Shown piece by piece: positions 18,440-29,245 of a stretch of DNA of 64,000 nt; position 1 is the stretch's first letter, and each line of letters opens with the position of its first letter. The stretch is from Pirellulales bacterium (GTDB taxonomy: Bacteria > Planctomycetota > Planctomycetia > Pirellulales > PALSA-1355). The stretch covers positions 248,001-312,000 of the forward strand of contig JALHMI010000001.1 of the NCBI GenBank assembly GCA_022844125.1, read 5' to 3'. The notes beneath the pieces are model-generated. The model was not told where the DNA came from and searched no databases. It was given only the letters and a program-made list of their open reading frames with translations. The translations under genes and the position numbers were made by a program.

Positions 18440-18553
18440 GGTTGCCTTCTCTAAGTGTCAGCCAGATCGGTGCGGCACAAGATCGCTGCCGCAACGGTTC
18501 TCACTATTCCAATTCGCTCGAAACTCTCGTCAAATTCTTCACTCGAAACTTCA

Positions 18554-21500
18554 TCACACGGTAATTCGGGTTTCCAGTTCGTCATCGAGATCTCCCAGAA
18601 TGCCATCCAGATCGGCATCCCAGGAATCAGATCCGTCGACGTCCACAAACTGCGGCATCTCTTCGTACATCACCCGGTCAACCGAACGCGAACTCAAGCT
18701 GCCACCAGCATCGGACGCCGCCACCGCGGGGACTGCAACGGGCTCGTCGGCCGGCGCCGACTTCTGCTGGTTTGCAGCCAGGCCAATCGAAACCGCGTTG
18801 GCATCGCCCATATCTGGCAAGGCAGCCAGCGGAGCGGCCTCGGGACTCGATTCGTCGGCCATCGCTGCCAGAGGCGCGGGACTAGGCGGACTCAAGATGT
18901 AATTGATCACCGCCAGCAAGTCCGAGGTGTTCAATCGCCCGTCGCCCGTAGGATCAAGGTACGGCGGCGGAGTAGCTACCAGGGGCAACTGGCCACCCTG
19001 ATTCAACAGAATCCGGTTGATAAGTAGCAGCAGATCCGAGCCGTTGACCCGACCATCGTCGTTGACGTCGACCGGGTTTTCCGGGTTCTGCCACGGGCTA
19101 GCGATTGTATCCGTCAGGTTGACGACAAACTTCGCGACGCCATCCGTCGTATTGTTTTGTAGAGCATTGCCCGCGATGTCCTTGATCGCATTCGCGCCCG
19201 TGTTGATCAAGGTGATTTCATAAATGCCGTTGATCCACAGCCCCTGGGCGGGAATGAGCCGTGCGATCCGGCTGTTCGTGTCGTACGACAGCAGGTAATC
19301 CAACCCCGCAACAAGTGGCGCGGTGACTCCGTTGACCGTGCGGGTCACGACGAAGCTGGCGGGCAGTACGGTGGTAGCATCGATGCCGACACCCCCATCC
19401 AGCAACTGGATCGAGAAGTCGGTGAGCAGTGCGTTGAGCAACGTGACCTGGTTCGCGGCCGTGTTGCGATCGTTGCCCGCGGCATCGTTGTCGACGGGAT
19501 TGATGAGCTGCGCCGTTGGCCCGAGGAAGTCGGCTCGCTCCAGAGCACCGCGATCCTTGAACGCATTGCCACCCACACCGGCGGGCGGCGCGACGGTAGG
19601 ATCGTCCACGCGCTGCTGACCGAGCAGATCGCCTGGCGGCGCCAGAATCGGTGAAGGCGCGAATCCCACCGGCGAGATAACGTTGAGCAGTTCTGCCCGA
19701 TCCAGCAGCGAGTCGATGCTGCTGTCGATGGCCTTGCTCTTAGCGTCGAGATAGAAGTTGCCGGCCTCTTCATTCACGAACAGCGGATCGTTGGCCCCCA
19801 GGGCGATCGCCAGCGTTTCGCTTCCTCCGGCCAGGTTCTTTCGATTGTTCTGGTAGACGTTGGCACTTACGACGGCCCCGCTCGCGGCCGAAGCGGCGTC
19901 GACGTAGATCGCGGCCCCTATCCCGCCGAAGGCGCTGATCTGTGGCACTTCCGTAATATTCGCAATCACGTTGTTAAGAATCGACGGACTCGACGTGTTA
20001 CTCGCCGCGATGCCAATTCGGGCTTGATAGACCGTGTTGTTGACCACCCGTACGAACGGCACGAACAGCTCGATGTCGCGCCTGAAAATCGGATTGCCAT
20101 CTCGATAGAAGAACCGGTCATCAGATTCTCGCGTGTTGTACGTAAAGTCGGCATTCGGATCGCCGCCGACTTGAATGCCTGTGCGTCCGCTGTCGATAAC
20201 CAGGTTATTCTTGAGCGTGACGCCGGGCACCCATCCGCGCGAGTTGACAGCGGGCAATAGTCCCGTTGCACCCGCGTTGCCTGCCACGCCGATCGGGAAC
20301 AGGCCCCACGCAGTTCCTGCGAAGCCCGTCTCGTCAATCTGGTTCAACTTCGGCACGACTTGAATGCCTACGCCGAACGAATGGCTGACCGTGGCGTTCT
20401 GCACGATGGTCTGGCCTGGCGGAATAGCACTGGCCTGCGGCCGGGTGTCACCGACACCGTCATACTTGATGATTCCCGGAGCACCAGGGAAGTCCGAAAC
20501 GACTTGCAAGGCGTCGAACAGGTCGACGCGGGCGCCGTTGTTGGCGGCTCGGGCGCGGACCTTGAAGCTGCGGCTTGTGACAGCGCCATTAATGGCATTG
20601 GCAATCGCCTGGGCAACTTGGGCCTCACTCGTCATGCCCCCGATCGAGATCAAAACACTGTTGGCAATGCTCTGGCTCGCATTCGTATCGAACTCAAAGG
20701 TCAGCTTCAGCAAGCCGTCGTCGATCTGGAAGCTAACGCCATCCAATCCAGTCGACGGAGTTGGCGCTACCAGAGTGAAACCTTGAGCAAGGCGATCGTT
20801 GACGTCAAAGGTCGCCGCGAGATCGAACCCATTTGAGCCAACCGCCGTGTAGCGATCCGCAGGACGGATCTGAAGTTGGTAAGCGCCGGTCACGATTTGC
20901 GACGGCAGGAAAGACGGCTTCGGAACAGGTACGAATCCTTGGGTCGCTTCGGCATTCGTTACCATTTCGCCGCGCGAAGCAAAGCCGACGATGAAGTCGT
21001 CCAGATAGACGCCTTCAAAGAACTCGCTCGAGCGATCTCGGCTGCGCGAGTTGAAGTTGCCGTTTTCGTCGCCCGTGTACTGGACGGTCGAGAACCTGAA
21101 CGGCCCTGCATCGGTCACTGTGTGGGTGCCGAAGAATCGCAGTTCTCCGCCGACGACTTTCGCCGTGGTGAACGCATTGGGGTCATCCAAGGCCGGATCC
21201 ATGAACGTCAGGTCGAGTGCGGCGGCAATCTTGCGAGCGACCTGTTCGGCCGTGTCGTTATCACTGATTTGGATATCATTCGGAGCGGATGGCGCGCTCT
21301 TGACCAGTCGATAGGTCGCGCTTGTCGGACCACCGGGGCTGTTTCCAGCGACGGTAAACTGCGAATTGTTTGGAATACGGCTGCCTGGAATGGTGCTAAG
21401 TACGCGGCCGAGTTGTCCGACGTCAGATCCCATCGATCCGGCGGTCGAGAACTGAAGGCGAAGCCGGATGTTCTTTTGGCCGGCGAAATCGCCCAAATCG

Positions 21501-24500
21501 ACGCGGGCTTGCCGCCACACGACTTCATCCGAGCCTTCGAGCGTAGTGCTGTCCCAGAGACTTTGCACTTTCTGCTTCGCAGCGAGGGAGCCCCCACCCG
21601 TGTACGCTCCGCCGCTGGGCGTGTTGAATGAGGGGCTCTCGCTACTGCCTGGGACAACGTTACTGGTTGCCAGCAAGCTCCAGCCGACGCCGTCCGTTGA
21701 TGCGTAAACGCGGAAGGCATCGGTGGCCGAACTCGACGAAGTGCGAGTCGAGTTGTTGTCCGGCGTATCGAGAAAGTAGTTGAAGTACAGTGTCGGCTTG
21801 TCGTAAGCGCTGTAGCCTTCGAGACTGAACCCGTCCGAAGTGATGCTGCCATAGGTGCCACCGGGAACCGCGTAGCTGTCCTGCAAGGCGGTGTTGCTGC
21901 CAATGGCCCCGCCGAGCGGCTGATTGCCGGTCACGCCAAAGTAGTAGCTGGTGCCACCATTGGTCGTCTGTGCGATGATTTCGCGGTTTATCGCACCGTG
22001 GTACGCGGACTCGATGCCGTGGCCGGCGTCGGCGGCTCGGTTCGATGTCGCGCCCCACAGGTTGTAGTCGAAAGGTGAAAGCGCGATGCCTTGAACGTTC
22101 TGCAAGCCGGTGTCGAGCGTTGCCGATCCGTTGACGAACACGCCCCGCATGTTGCCGTTGGTGTCGAAGGCGTACATCCGGCCCTCGGTATCCATCGCGA
22201 ACAGCATGTTGGCGTAAGCGCCCCCTTCGACGTTCTGTGGACCTGCGACCAGCGTCGTGATCGTTCGGCCGCCGACCGCGATTTGCTTCGGTGGAAAACC
22301 GGTGTCAATGTTGACCTCGTCCGTGGCGTCACTGACATTCCAATTGTTCGACAGCCGGAACAGACGACCATTGCCGGTGATGGTGTACATTTCGCCGCCG
22401 ACAATTGCCATGCCCACCATCTGGTCAACGGCGAGATTCGCGCCGCCGATCGTCAAAATGCCCAAAGGAACGAAGTTAGTCAACGCCCTGGGATTAGCGG
22501 AATCTGCATCCCATGGCCCGCCGTCCGAAAGGTGCAATACCTCGCCGGTATCCGGATCGAGTTCGACGAGGATATTCTGCATGAGACCCACGATACCTGG
22601 CGGGGTCGTTCGCTGAGCCATCGCGAACAACTTGCGTTGCCCGGAATTCTGCGACTGAAAGAACGTCATCGCCGTGTATCGCAGCGGCGAGTCCGTCTGT
22701 TGCGTAGGCCAGGGCTGCCCTTCCTCCTTTTCGCCGTTGATGACCGACAGTTGGGTACCATCGTCTAACAGTTCCGTCCCATCGACTAGTGAATCGATCA
22801 AGTTTCCCGTCGCGGTGTTGATGCGCGCATAGTTGCCGGACGTGTCATTCGAGTTCCCAAACTCCAAGGTCATGAGTTGACCGTCGTTGCGCATCGCAAT
22901 CTGACTCTCGCCCTGGACCGTCAAACCGACGCCACCAGTGGTCATCAGTTGCCCCGTGAACGGGTTCACGGTCACCAGGCTCTGGCTGCCGTTTCGAATC
23001 TGGTTGACGAACATTACCACGTCGCCCAAGTGGTAGTCGTCGACGTAGTTCGGTAGACCGCCTCCAAACAATTGCCCGGAAGGTCCCGCGGTGGTGATGC
23101 CGCTACCGCTGGAACCGACGCGATCGTCGATGATTCGCCTGGTCGAGTCCACTGGCTCCAATCGCACCAGCGGATTGAACGGCACCAGCGGATCGCTGCT
23201 ACCTTCCAAGAAGCTCGCCATGAGCTGATCTGGAAGTAACGCGTTCGAAGTGATCGAGACGTAGTAAACGACTTCGCTCGAAAGTTCGTCGCCAACTGGG
23301 CCTCCCCCCGGCAGTACCACGGAACCCAGGGTCGGATCAAGTACGCCGTAAGATCCGTGCCGGAGATTGGTCGTGTCGTTGCCAATTCCGCCTACGTTCG
23401 GGCGCGGCAGCGAATCTGCAATCTCACCGTCACGGGCAATCATGATCAAGGTGCCGGTCGAGTCGTACAGCGACAAAGTGGTGTCGGGGCGGCCCAGACC
23501 ATCCGCAAAGTTGACCTGCAGCATCGCGGCGAAATAAGTCTGGATATCGCCAAACGCCTGCACTTGTTCGAAGTTCACGTTGAACTTGTACCAATCCGCA
23601 CCGGTGGTCAGGTTGCCCGCGACTTCGATCGTGCTGTTGTCCGACTCAAGCAGGTTCCCGAGATCTTGGGCATTCGCAAACTCGTGATTGCCATCGACGA
23701 ACAGGCCATTTTCGTCGATCGTCTGGATCGTCGTTTGCTTCGTGTTCGATACCAGAGCCGACTGTTGCGGTTTGCCGATGATCTCGATGCCGTTGTTCGC
23801 ATAACGAATGTCCGCGTAGCGGATCGCGGAACCGGCGAACTGATCGATCTCCTGCAACCGCACTTGCAACACGTAGCTGCCTTTGGTGATTCCGCCCGTC
23901 AGATTATTCAAGTCGGCGCTGTTCGATCGCACCCGAACGTAGTACGTATTCACGCTGCCGGCGGCCCCGGTCAACCGAACCCGCATGCCGGCGTCCTTCT
24001 CGTTAGTCGAGTAGAAGTCGGGGCTCGCGAAAGCACTGCTCAACTCGGCGCCTGATTTCAACCGTTTCGCCGATCCGACAAGCAGCGACGGATTGCTGTC
24101 CTCCGCCAGCGAGTCGTTGCTGCGGGCAACGACGGCGCCGTTGGCATCGACCAGTTCCACCACGGAGTCAAGCGCGGTGGCGGTGCGATCGATGTCGAAC
24201 CAGACCATGGTCCCGGCGGTGGCTCGGAAACTGTAGACGTCGACGTCGGCTCCGCCGGGACTGTTCGTGGCCTGGCTCAAATTGCCATAGATCTCGAAAC
24301 CGAGCCGGACGTTGTCGTTGGCGCTGAGCAGATCCTTGGCCAGTTCGCCGATGGATTGCGCAGTGTTGGGCGATCGGTTCGCATCACCGCTCGAGGTAAA
24401 GCCTTGCTCAGTTTCGTTGACGATCTCGACGTTCGTATCGTTGCTATACATGTCAAGCCGGACGCTGCCCCAGTCGCCGGCACGAACGACGTCTTGCGCT

Positions 24501-27500
24501 GGGCCGATTACCGGGCCACCAGCGACGCGTCCCAAAATCGCGACTTCGCCGGTCACCGAATCGACCGCCCACGGCACGAAGCGGTTGAACCCACTGGGAC
24601 CTTCGAAGGTAGTGCGGTACGGAGTACCGATGTTCAGGTCACCTTCACTGATTTGCGCGGCGGTAAAGCCGTCGATACTGGCGGCGGTGGCGGACATGAC
24701 GTTACCGCCCCCCGCGCGAAGCGCGAAATCGGCCAGGAAGTCGTATTGGATCGCCGAGCTATCCTGCGCCATGACCAACAGACCGCCGCCCTTGTTGTCC
24801 ACGTAGTTGATTAGACTCGCTTTGACATCGTTTAGGCTGGCGAGGTGGAAGTCAGACACGCCGCCCCACCACTTGGTGCCCTGTTGTTCCTGGGCACGCC
24901 CGACAGGAAGCGAATAGCCCGGTCCATCATCGTCGATCGCGAACGGAGAATTACCGTGCGAGGGAATGAAGATAGCCGCATATTGGCCGTTGGCTGCAGC
25001 ACTAATGCCGCCAGCGATTTCCGGGCCATTGTCGGCAAAGGTAACCTGCAGGCCAAGCTGCCCCGCGGCCCAGCGAATCGCCTCAGCGCTATAGGGAACA
25101 CCCAAATCAGACCCATCTGGAGCCGTCTCCCAGCCGATCACCAGAATGCTGTTCGGCTTGTTGACGACTCGGGAGTTCTCAAATACGTACCTGAGCTCGT
25201 CTCGAAGTGTGTCCCAGCCGTCGAGGCCTGCCGATGATCGGCCGTGAACATCGCGGGCCGTGGTATCCAACATGATCGGTCCCGTGGTCGCGCTATTTGC
25301 TGGAACCGGGGCGATCACGCCCTTGGTGTTGCGGGTGTCTTTCTGCGGCTGTCCCTGCGGAGTCAGCCCAGCGCCGACGGTATCGTCCTTAAGCGAAGTG
25401 ATGACAACTGGGCGTCCCGCGGTGCCCACGATCTGCAAGCTGCCGCCCAGGCGATCGCGGATGTCGAGAGCCTCGCCGCCCGCCACGAGATCGACATTGG
25501 TGCCCAACATTTTGACGACCAGGCTCTCGGTCGGGCTGCTCTGCAGACGCAGGGTACCGCTGAGCGACTGCTGATTGCCGGTCGTAACCGAGTCGCGCAC
25601 AACGTGTACGATGTCGGTATCATCCCAGATCGAATTGGTGGTGATCAGTCCGCCGCGCACGACCATGCCGTTGATCGAGTTGTCGCCGACCAGATTGTTG
25701 CGAATGAGCGGACCGGTGTTCTTGGGGAAGGAGCCGGCCAGACCGATTGCGCCGCGACTGCGTCCCCAATCGTCAACCAGCGTTGCGTTGAGCGAATTGA
25801 CATTGACGCTGACGGCGGCTCCGCCCAGATTGCCTTCGAAGATGTTGTTCAAAATGACCGGTTGGGCACCGCGAATATAGATCACCGCGGCGTCCGAACT
25901 GCCGCGACCGTTTCGGTCACCACCGCCGGCCAGTCGGTTCGCCTGGAACGTCGAGTTCGCGACGCGGACCTGGGCCTGGTGGATCTCGATCGGATCCATG
26001 GAGCTCAAGAAACCCTCGAATCGCACGTCGCCGCCGGCGAAGGCGACCAACGTATAATCTAAACTGGCCATCGAGGTAGGGCCAAACAAGAAACCGCCCC
26101 AATCACCCGCGGTCGGTCCCACCACGTCAGGTTGCGAAGGATTACCATTGTTGCTCGTATCCGAGCTGCCGCTGCGTCCATAGCGGTCATCGTACAGCGA
26201 AGTGAAAATGATCGGCCGATTGAGCGTACCCTCGGCGATCAAGGTGCCACCGACTTCCGTTTCGAAACGACCGCCCGCAAGCTTGAAAACCGTGCCCGGA
26301 TCGATCATCAGGCTGCCGCTGGGGCGTGACTGCGGACTGCCGACAGAGCCCGTCATTCCGCCGGGATTGCCGTTGATCACCAAGGTTTCGGTGAGAATGT
26401 GCACGATGTCGGTGTTGGCAATTCGGCCAGTGACCGTCAACTCGTCCAGCACGCGACCGGTTTGGGAACTGGTCTCGATCGCGATGAACAGGCCGTTGAG
26501 TGAGTTCTGGGTGAGCCTGTTGCCATAAATCTTGGGACCGACGCGGGTGTAGTCCGCGTAGTAAGCAGCCCCCTGGAACTGGCTCTCTTCGAAGCTGTTG
26601 GGGGTGGCCGACATGGCGGCATCAGCGCTATCGATTACCGTGTTGAAGGTGAGCGTCGGCCTGGCGGTCTCCATGTGGATGGGCCGATAGACGTCGGTCT
26701 CGCCGTTGACGGTTACAGCACCACCGCCGTAGCTGATGCGAGCCATGTTGACATAGTTGAGGAACACGCCGTTGGCTTCGAGATCTGAGTCGTTGCGGAA
26801 GACGATACCGCCCCAGTTGCCCTTGGTCACGCCAGGGAGATTAGGCACCGGAGCGCCAATCGTATTGTCGTAGTAAGAGGTGAAGTACACCTGATTCGTG
26901 GGCGTGCCAAGCACCTGCAGTGCGCCTTGCGAGCGGTCGATGCTCGTGGGATCGACCGACCCGGCGTTGACGTTCGCCCCCCGCAGCTTCAGGATTGCGC
27001 CGGCATCAACCATGACCGTGACGCCGCGCGGAATTTCAAAACGCGTGCCGTCGGAAAGAGCTCCGCCAATGGCGTCGAAGCCGATGTTGTATGCAGCGTT
27101 GTCGCCGACCGTGGCCAGGTTTCCGTCAGCGCCGCCATTGCCCACGACGCGCACGATCGTCCCCACGGGTGCTGCCGCCAGGGCATCACTGATCCGGGTG
27201 TAAGGATTCGTGATCTCGCCGAGCGGGCCTGTTCCGCCGGTTGACGCCTTGTCGACGTACCGGGTTGGGGCCACCTTGAACCAAAAGTTATTCACGCCGC
27301 CTGCGACGCCATCGTTATCGCCGTCCAGGCGATTATCCGACAGGTCGCGAATGCCGTCCGCAGCGGCCGTCGTGGTTGTGAAGCTCATCCGGAGTTGGAA
27401 GTCTCCAACCGTGGTTCCGCCGGCGCCGCTCTTGGCGACTCGCGGATCGAAATCCGTGTTTCCCGTGCTGGTCACAGCGACGTAGTAGGTACCTTCGCTC

Positions 27501-29245
27501 AGATCGAGCTGCAGGAACGAATCCTTGCCGAAGTAGTCGTCGTTGCGGGCGATGATGTTTCCGGCCACGTCGTAGAGGGTGATCACGCTATCGAGTGTGC
27601 TGTCTGCCGCTGCCACACCAACGGCGCGCATCCGCTCGGCAATCGTTTCGATATTCAGCCGCCCGGCCGTGGCGAGCGAGAATTTGTAGACGTTGATGTC
27701 GTTGCCCAGCGTCGGCCAGAGGTACCTGCCGTACAGAATGTCGAAGTCGCCGGGAAGGACGCCGTCGCTGATGCCGCTACCCTGGATGGCCGGGGCTTCG
27801 TAGTTGTGTCCCAGGCCGAGCAAGTGGCCGATCTCGTGCATTGTCGTGCGGAAGAAAGCACCGCGAGTTTCGCTGGCGCCCCAATTGACGATCGAGTTCA
27901 TGATCGCGAGGTTGCCGCCGGCAACACCGCCAACTTCGAGATTGTCGACTAACACGCGCGGATCGCCGACGGCGATCGTAAAGCCTTGGCTGGCGGTTTC
28001 AACGAACTGCACGCCAAGGTAGTAACCGTAGTACTCGAAGACTTCGCGGACTCGGTCCTTCTGAGCTTCGGTGATCAGGTTGAACTGCGGAATGCCGTTC
28101 AGCGTGCCGAACTGCGACTGGAAGTTATAGGCCTTGACCTGGACCGCATTGGTGTTGGGACCTCCGTTGACGTGCGCGCTATTCGCGCCATCCGGCGCGT
28201 AGTTCTCGCGCTCGCCCGGCTCCAGGGGCGACCCTGGCCAGACGGCGCTGGTGGCGACGCTGCCGATCGTGCTGGTGATGGCCACGGTCTTGGTGCCGAG
28301 ACCACTCGTGAAGGGATTGTTCAATTGGGCCGCGGAGGCGAACGCATCGCCTGCCGTCCCCGGTGAGAGATTCGTGAAACTGTTGGCCAGGGCTTCGCCC
28401 GTGCCGATGCGGAGGCGATAGGTGCCAGTGGCGGTGAGCGCGTCGGTGGCGAAGGTCAATGTCGCCTTGCCCGTGGTAGAGTCGTACGTCACCGACTGCG
28501 GATTGAAGCGAACGTCGTCCAGCGTGCTGGCCGTGGGATTGGCCGTATTTACATCGCTCGTGCGGATGAGCTGGTAGTTGGCCGGATTCTGAGCCGACGC
28601 CTGATGGAGCGGATCGTTGACGTTGAAATACACCTCGATCTTGTTCTGATTCTCAAGCGAGAGCTTGCCCTGCGCATCGCGCGTGATCGGCTGCGGGACG
28701 ATGGCCACCACCTGCGGCGCCAGGTCGAGCTCGAAATTGCGCGTCAGGTTGGTGCCGCCCTGAAACGCTTTGCCAGCGGTATCCTCCAAACGATTGGCGC
28801 CGCTGCCAACAATGATCATCTGATAGTTCGCATCCGGCAGGTTCTCGTTGAACCGCACGACAACTTCATTCGGGAAGTTGGGGTTATCGACGCCGATATA
28901 GCCGGGCGTAATGGCGACGTCGTTGCCATTGCCCCAGGTCGTGTCTGAACTGCGGAGGAACTGGATCGAGGCGTTGCTGACCGTTGTTGCGTCGATGGGG
29001 GCGCTGAAGCGCAGCAGGATTTCGCGCGGGGCCTGCGACAGAATCGTAGCGTCGTTGATGACGATGCCCGTTGCCGGAATGGCCGCGAGGAGCTGCGGAC
29101 CGTCGATCGCCATTAGCAGGCGCTCTTCGAACGGCTCCAGGCCCAGGCTGCGCTTCGCTTTACGCGGGGCTCGGGTCGAAAGAACCTTGCGTGACTTCCA
29201 CTGCTCGAGTGCGCGCCGACCCGAAATACTCTGCCAGATCGCCAT
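18554..29245 (-). CDS. 3563-aa secreted multidomain protein with zincin motif and dockerin
   Basis: One uninterrupted frame of 10.7 kb. The N-terminus has a basic segment plus a LEPR-XLL-like motif (LGLEPFEERLLMAID). A Big/SwmB-like domain is followed by a metalloprotease-like segment with HEIGHLLGLGH at residues 470-480, the HExxHxxGxxH zinc site of metzincins. Further on are pre-peptidase C-type (DVUA0089-like) domains (INVYKFSLATAGRLNIET; YVAVTSTGN), right-handed beta-helix sections (GNLGGAAVSVNVNS; VVNNTVYQARIGIAASNTSS), and a long propeller-like central part. A dockerin pair lies near residues 3390-3450 (DVNDDGRVNGSDLLLLINRI; DPTGDGRLNTSDLLAVINYI), and the tail is acidic. It is probably surface-exposed. 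Whether the protease is active is unknown. Confidence 0.88.
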   Translation of the reverse strand: MAIWQSISGRRALEQWKSRKVLSTRAPRKAKRSLGLEPFEERLLMAIDGPQLLAAIPATGIVINDATILSQAPREILLRFSAPIDATTVSNASIQFLRSSDTTWGNGNDVAITPGYIGVDNPNFPNEVVVRFNENLPDANYQMIIVGSGANRLEDTAGKAFQGGTNLTRNFELDLAPQVVAIVPQPITRDAQGKLSLENQNKIEVYFNVNDPLHQASAQNPANYQLIRTSDVNTANPTASTLDDVRFNPQSVTYDSTTGKATLTFATDALTATGTYRLRIGTGEALANSFTNLSPGTAGDAFASAAQLNNPFTSGLGTKTVAITSTIGSVATSAVWPGSPLEPGERENYAPDGANSAHVNGGPNTNAVQVKAYNFQSQFGTLNGIPQFNLITEAQKDRVREVFEYYGYYLGVQFVETASQGFTIAVGDPRVLVDNLEVGGVAGGNLAIMNSIVNWGASETRGAFFRTTMHEIGHLLGLGHNYEAPAIQGSGISDGVLPGDFDILYGRYLWPTLGNDINVYKFSLATAGRLNIETIAERMRAVGVAAADSTLDSVITLYDVAGNIIARNDDYFGKDSFLQLDLSEGTYYVAVTSTGNTDFDPRVAKSGAGGTTVGDFQLRMSFTTTTAAADGIRDLSDNRLDGDNDGVAGGVNNFWFKVAPTRYVDKASTGGTGPLGEITNPYTRISDALAAAPVGTIVRVVGNGGADGNLATVGDNAAYNIGFDAIGGALSDGTRFEIPRGVTVMVDAGAILKLRGANVNAGSVDPTSIDRSQGALQVLGTPTNQVYFTSYYDNTIGAPVPNLPGVTKGNWGGIVFRNDSDLEANGVFLNYVNMARISYGGGAVTVNGETDVYRPIHMETARPTLTFNTVIDSADAAMSATPNSFEESQFQGAAYYADYTRVGPKIYGNRLTQNSLNGLFIAIETSSQTGRVLDELTVTGRIANTDIVHILTETLVINGNPGGMTGSVGSPQSRPSGSLMIDPGTVFKLAGGRFETEVGGTLIAEGTLNRPIIFTSLYDDRYGRSGSSDTSNNGNPSQPDVVGPTAGDWGGFLFGPTSMASLDYTLVAFAGGDVRFEGFLSSMDPIEIHQAQVRVANSTFQANRLAGGGDRNGRGSSDAAVIYIRGAQPVILNNIFEGNLGGAAVSVNVNSLNATLVDDWGRSRGAIGLAGSFPKNTGPLIRNNLVGDNSINGMVVRGGLITTNSIWDDTDIVHVVRDSVTTGNQQSLSGTLRLQSSPTESLVVKMLGTNVDLVAGGEALDIRDRLGGSLQIVGTAGRPVVITSLKDDTVGAGLTPQGQPQKDTRNTKGVIAPVPANSATTGPIMLDTTARDVHGRSSAGLDGWDTLRDELRYVFENSRVVNKPNSILVIGWETAPDGSDLGVPYSAEAIRWAAGQLGLQVTFADNGPEIAGGISAAANGQYAAIFIPSHGNSPFAIDDDGPGYSLPVGRAQEQQGTKWWGGVSDFHLASLNDVKASLINYVDNKGGGLLVMAQDSSAIQYDFLADFALRAGGGNVMSATAASIDGFTAAQISEGDLNIGTPYRTTFEGPSGFNRFVPWAVDSVTGEVAILGRVAGGPVIGPAQDVVRAGDWGSVRLDMYSNDTNVEIVNETEQGFTSSGDANRSPNTAQSIGELAKDLLSANDNVRLGFEIYGNLSQATNSPGGADVDVYSFRATAGTMVWFDIDRTATALDSVVELVDANGAVVARSNDSLAEDSNPSLLVGSAKRLKSGAELSSAFASPDFYSTNEKDAGMRVRLTGAAGSVNTYYVRVRSNSADLNNLTGGITKGSYVLQVRLQEIDQFAGSAIRYADIRYANNGIEIIGKPQQSALVSNTKQTTIQTIDENGLFVDGNHEFANAQDLGNLLESDNSTIEVAGNLTTGADWYKFNVNFEQVQAFGDIQTYFAAMLQVNFADGLGRPDTTLSLYDSTGTLIMIARDGEIADSLPRPNVGGIGNDTTNLRHGSYGVLDPTLGSVVLPGGGPVGDELSSEVVYYVSITSNALLPDQLMASFLEGSSDPLVPFNPLVRLEPVDSTRRIIDDRVGSSGSGITTAGPSGQLFGGGLPNYVDDYHLGDVVMFVNQIRNGSQSLVTVNPFTGQLMTTGGVGLTVQGESQIAMRNDGQLMTLEFGNSNDTSGNYARINTATGNLIDSLVDGTELLDDGTQLSVINGEKEEGQPWPTQQTDSPLRYTAMTFFQSQNSGQRKLFAMAQRTTPPGIVGLMQNILVELDPDTGEVLHLSDGGPWDADSANPRALTNFVPLGILTIGGANLAVDQMVGMAIVGGEMYTITGNGRLFRLSNNWNVSDATDEVNIDTGFPPKQIAVGGRTITTLVAGPQNVEGGAYANMLFAMDTEGRMYAFDTNGNMRGVFVNGSATLDTGLQNVQGIALSPFDYNLWGATSNRAADAGHGIESAYHGAINREIIAQTTNGGTSYYFGVTGNQPLGGAIGSNTALQDSYAVPGGTYGSITSDGFSLEGYSAYDKPTLYFNYFLDTPDNNSTRTSSSSATDAFRVYASTDGVGWSLLATSNVVPGSSESPSFNTPSGGAYTGGGSLAAKQKVQSLWDSTTLEGSDEVVWRQARVDLGDFAGQKNIRLRLQFSTAGSMGSDVGQLGRVLSTIPGSRIPNNSQFTVAGNSPGGPTSATYRLVKSAPSAPNDIQISDNDTAEQVARKIAAALDLTFMDPALDDPNAFTTAKVVGGELRFFGTHTVTDAGPFRFSTVQYTGDENGNFNSRSRDRSSEFFEGVYLDDFIVGFASRGEMVTNAEATQGFVPVPKPSFLPSQIVTGAYQLQIRPADRYTAVGSNGFDLAATFDVNDRLAQGFTLVAPTPSTGLDGVSFQIDDGLLKLTFEFDTNASQSIANSVLISIGGMTSEAQVAQAIANAINGAVTSRSFKVRARAANNGARVDLFDALQVVSDFPGAPGIIKYDGVGDTRPQASAIPPGQTIVQNATVSHSFGVGIQVVPKLNQIDETGFAGTAWGLFPIGVAGNAGATGLLPAVNSRGWVPGVTLKNNLVIDSGRTGIQVGGDPNADFTYNTRESDDRFFYRDGNPIFRRDIELFVPFVRVVNNTVYQARIGIAASNTSSPSILNNVIANITEVPQISAFGGIGAAIYVDAASAASGAVVSANVYQNNRKNLAGGSETLAIALGANDPLFVNEEAGNFYLDAKSKAIDSSIDSLLDRAELLNVISPVGFAPSPILAPPGDLLGQQRVDDPTVAPPAGVGGNAFKDRGALERADFLGPTAQLINPVDNDAAGNDRNTAANQVTLLNALLTDFSIQLLDGGVGIDATTVLPASFVVTRTVNGVTAPLVAGLDYLLSYDTNSRIARLIPAQGLWINGIYEITLINTGANAIKDIAGNALQNNTTDGVAKFVVNLTDTIASPWQNPENPVDVNDDGRVNGSDLLLLINRILLNQGGQLPLVATPPPYLDPTGDGRLNTSDLLAVINYILSPPSPAPLAAMADESSPEAAPLAALPDMGDANAVSIGLAANQQKSAPADEPVAVPAVAASDAGGSLSSRSVDRVMYEEMPQFVDVDGSDSWDADLDGILGDLDDELETRITV

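Noticed and set aside
20876-26062. Several open frames of 230-270 codons opposite the 3563-aa gene
   Set aside because: They all sit inside one long coding frame on the other strand with consistent domain content; their translations are Arg-rich and featureless.
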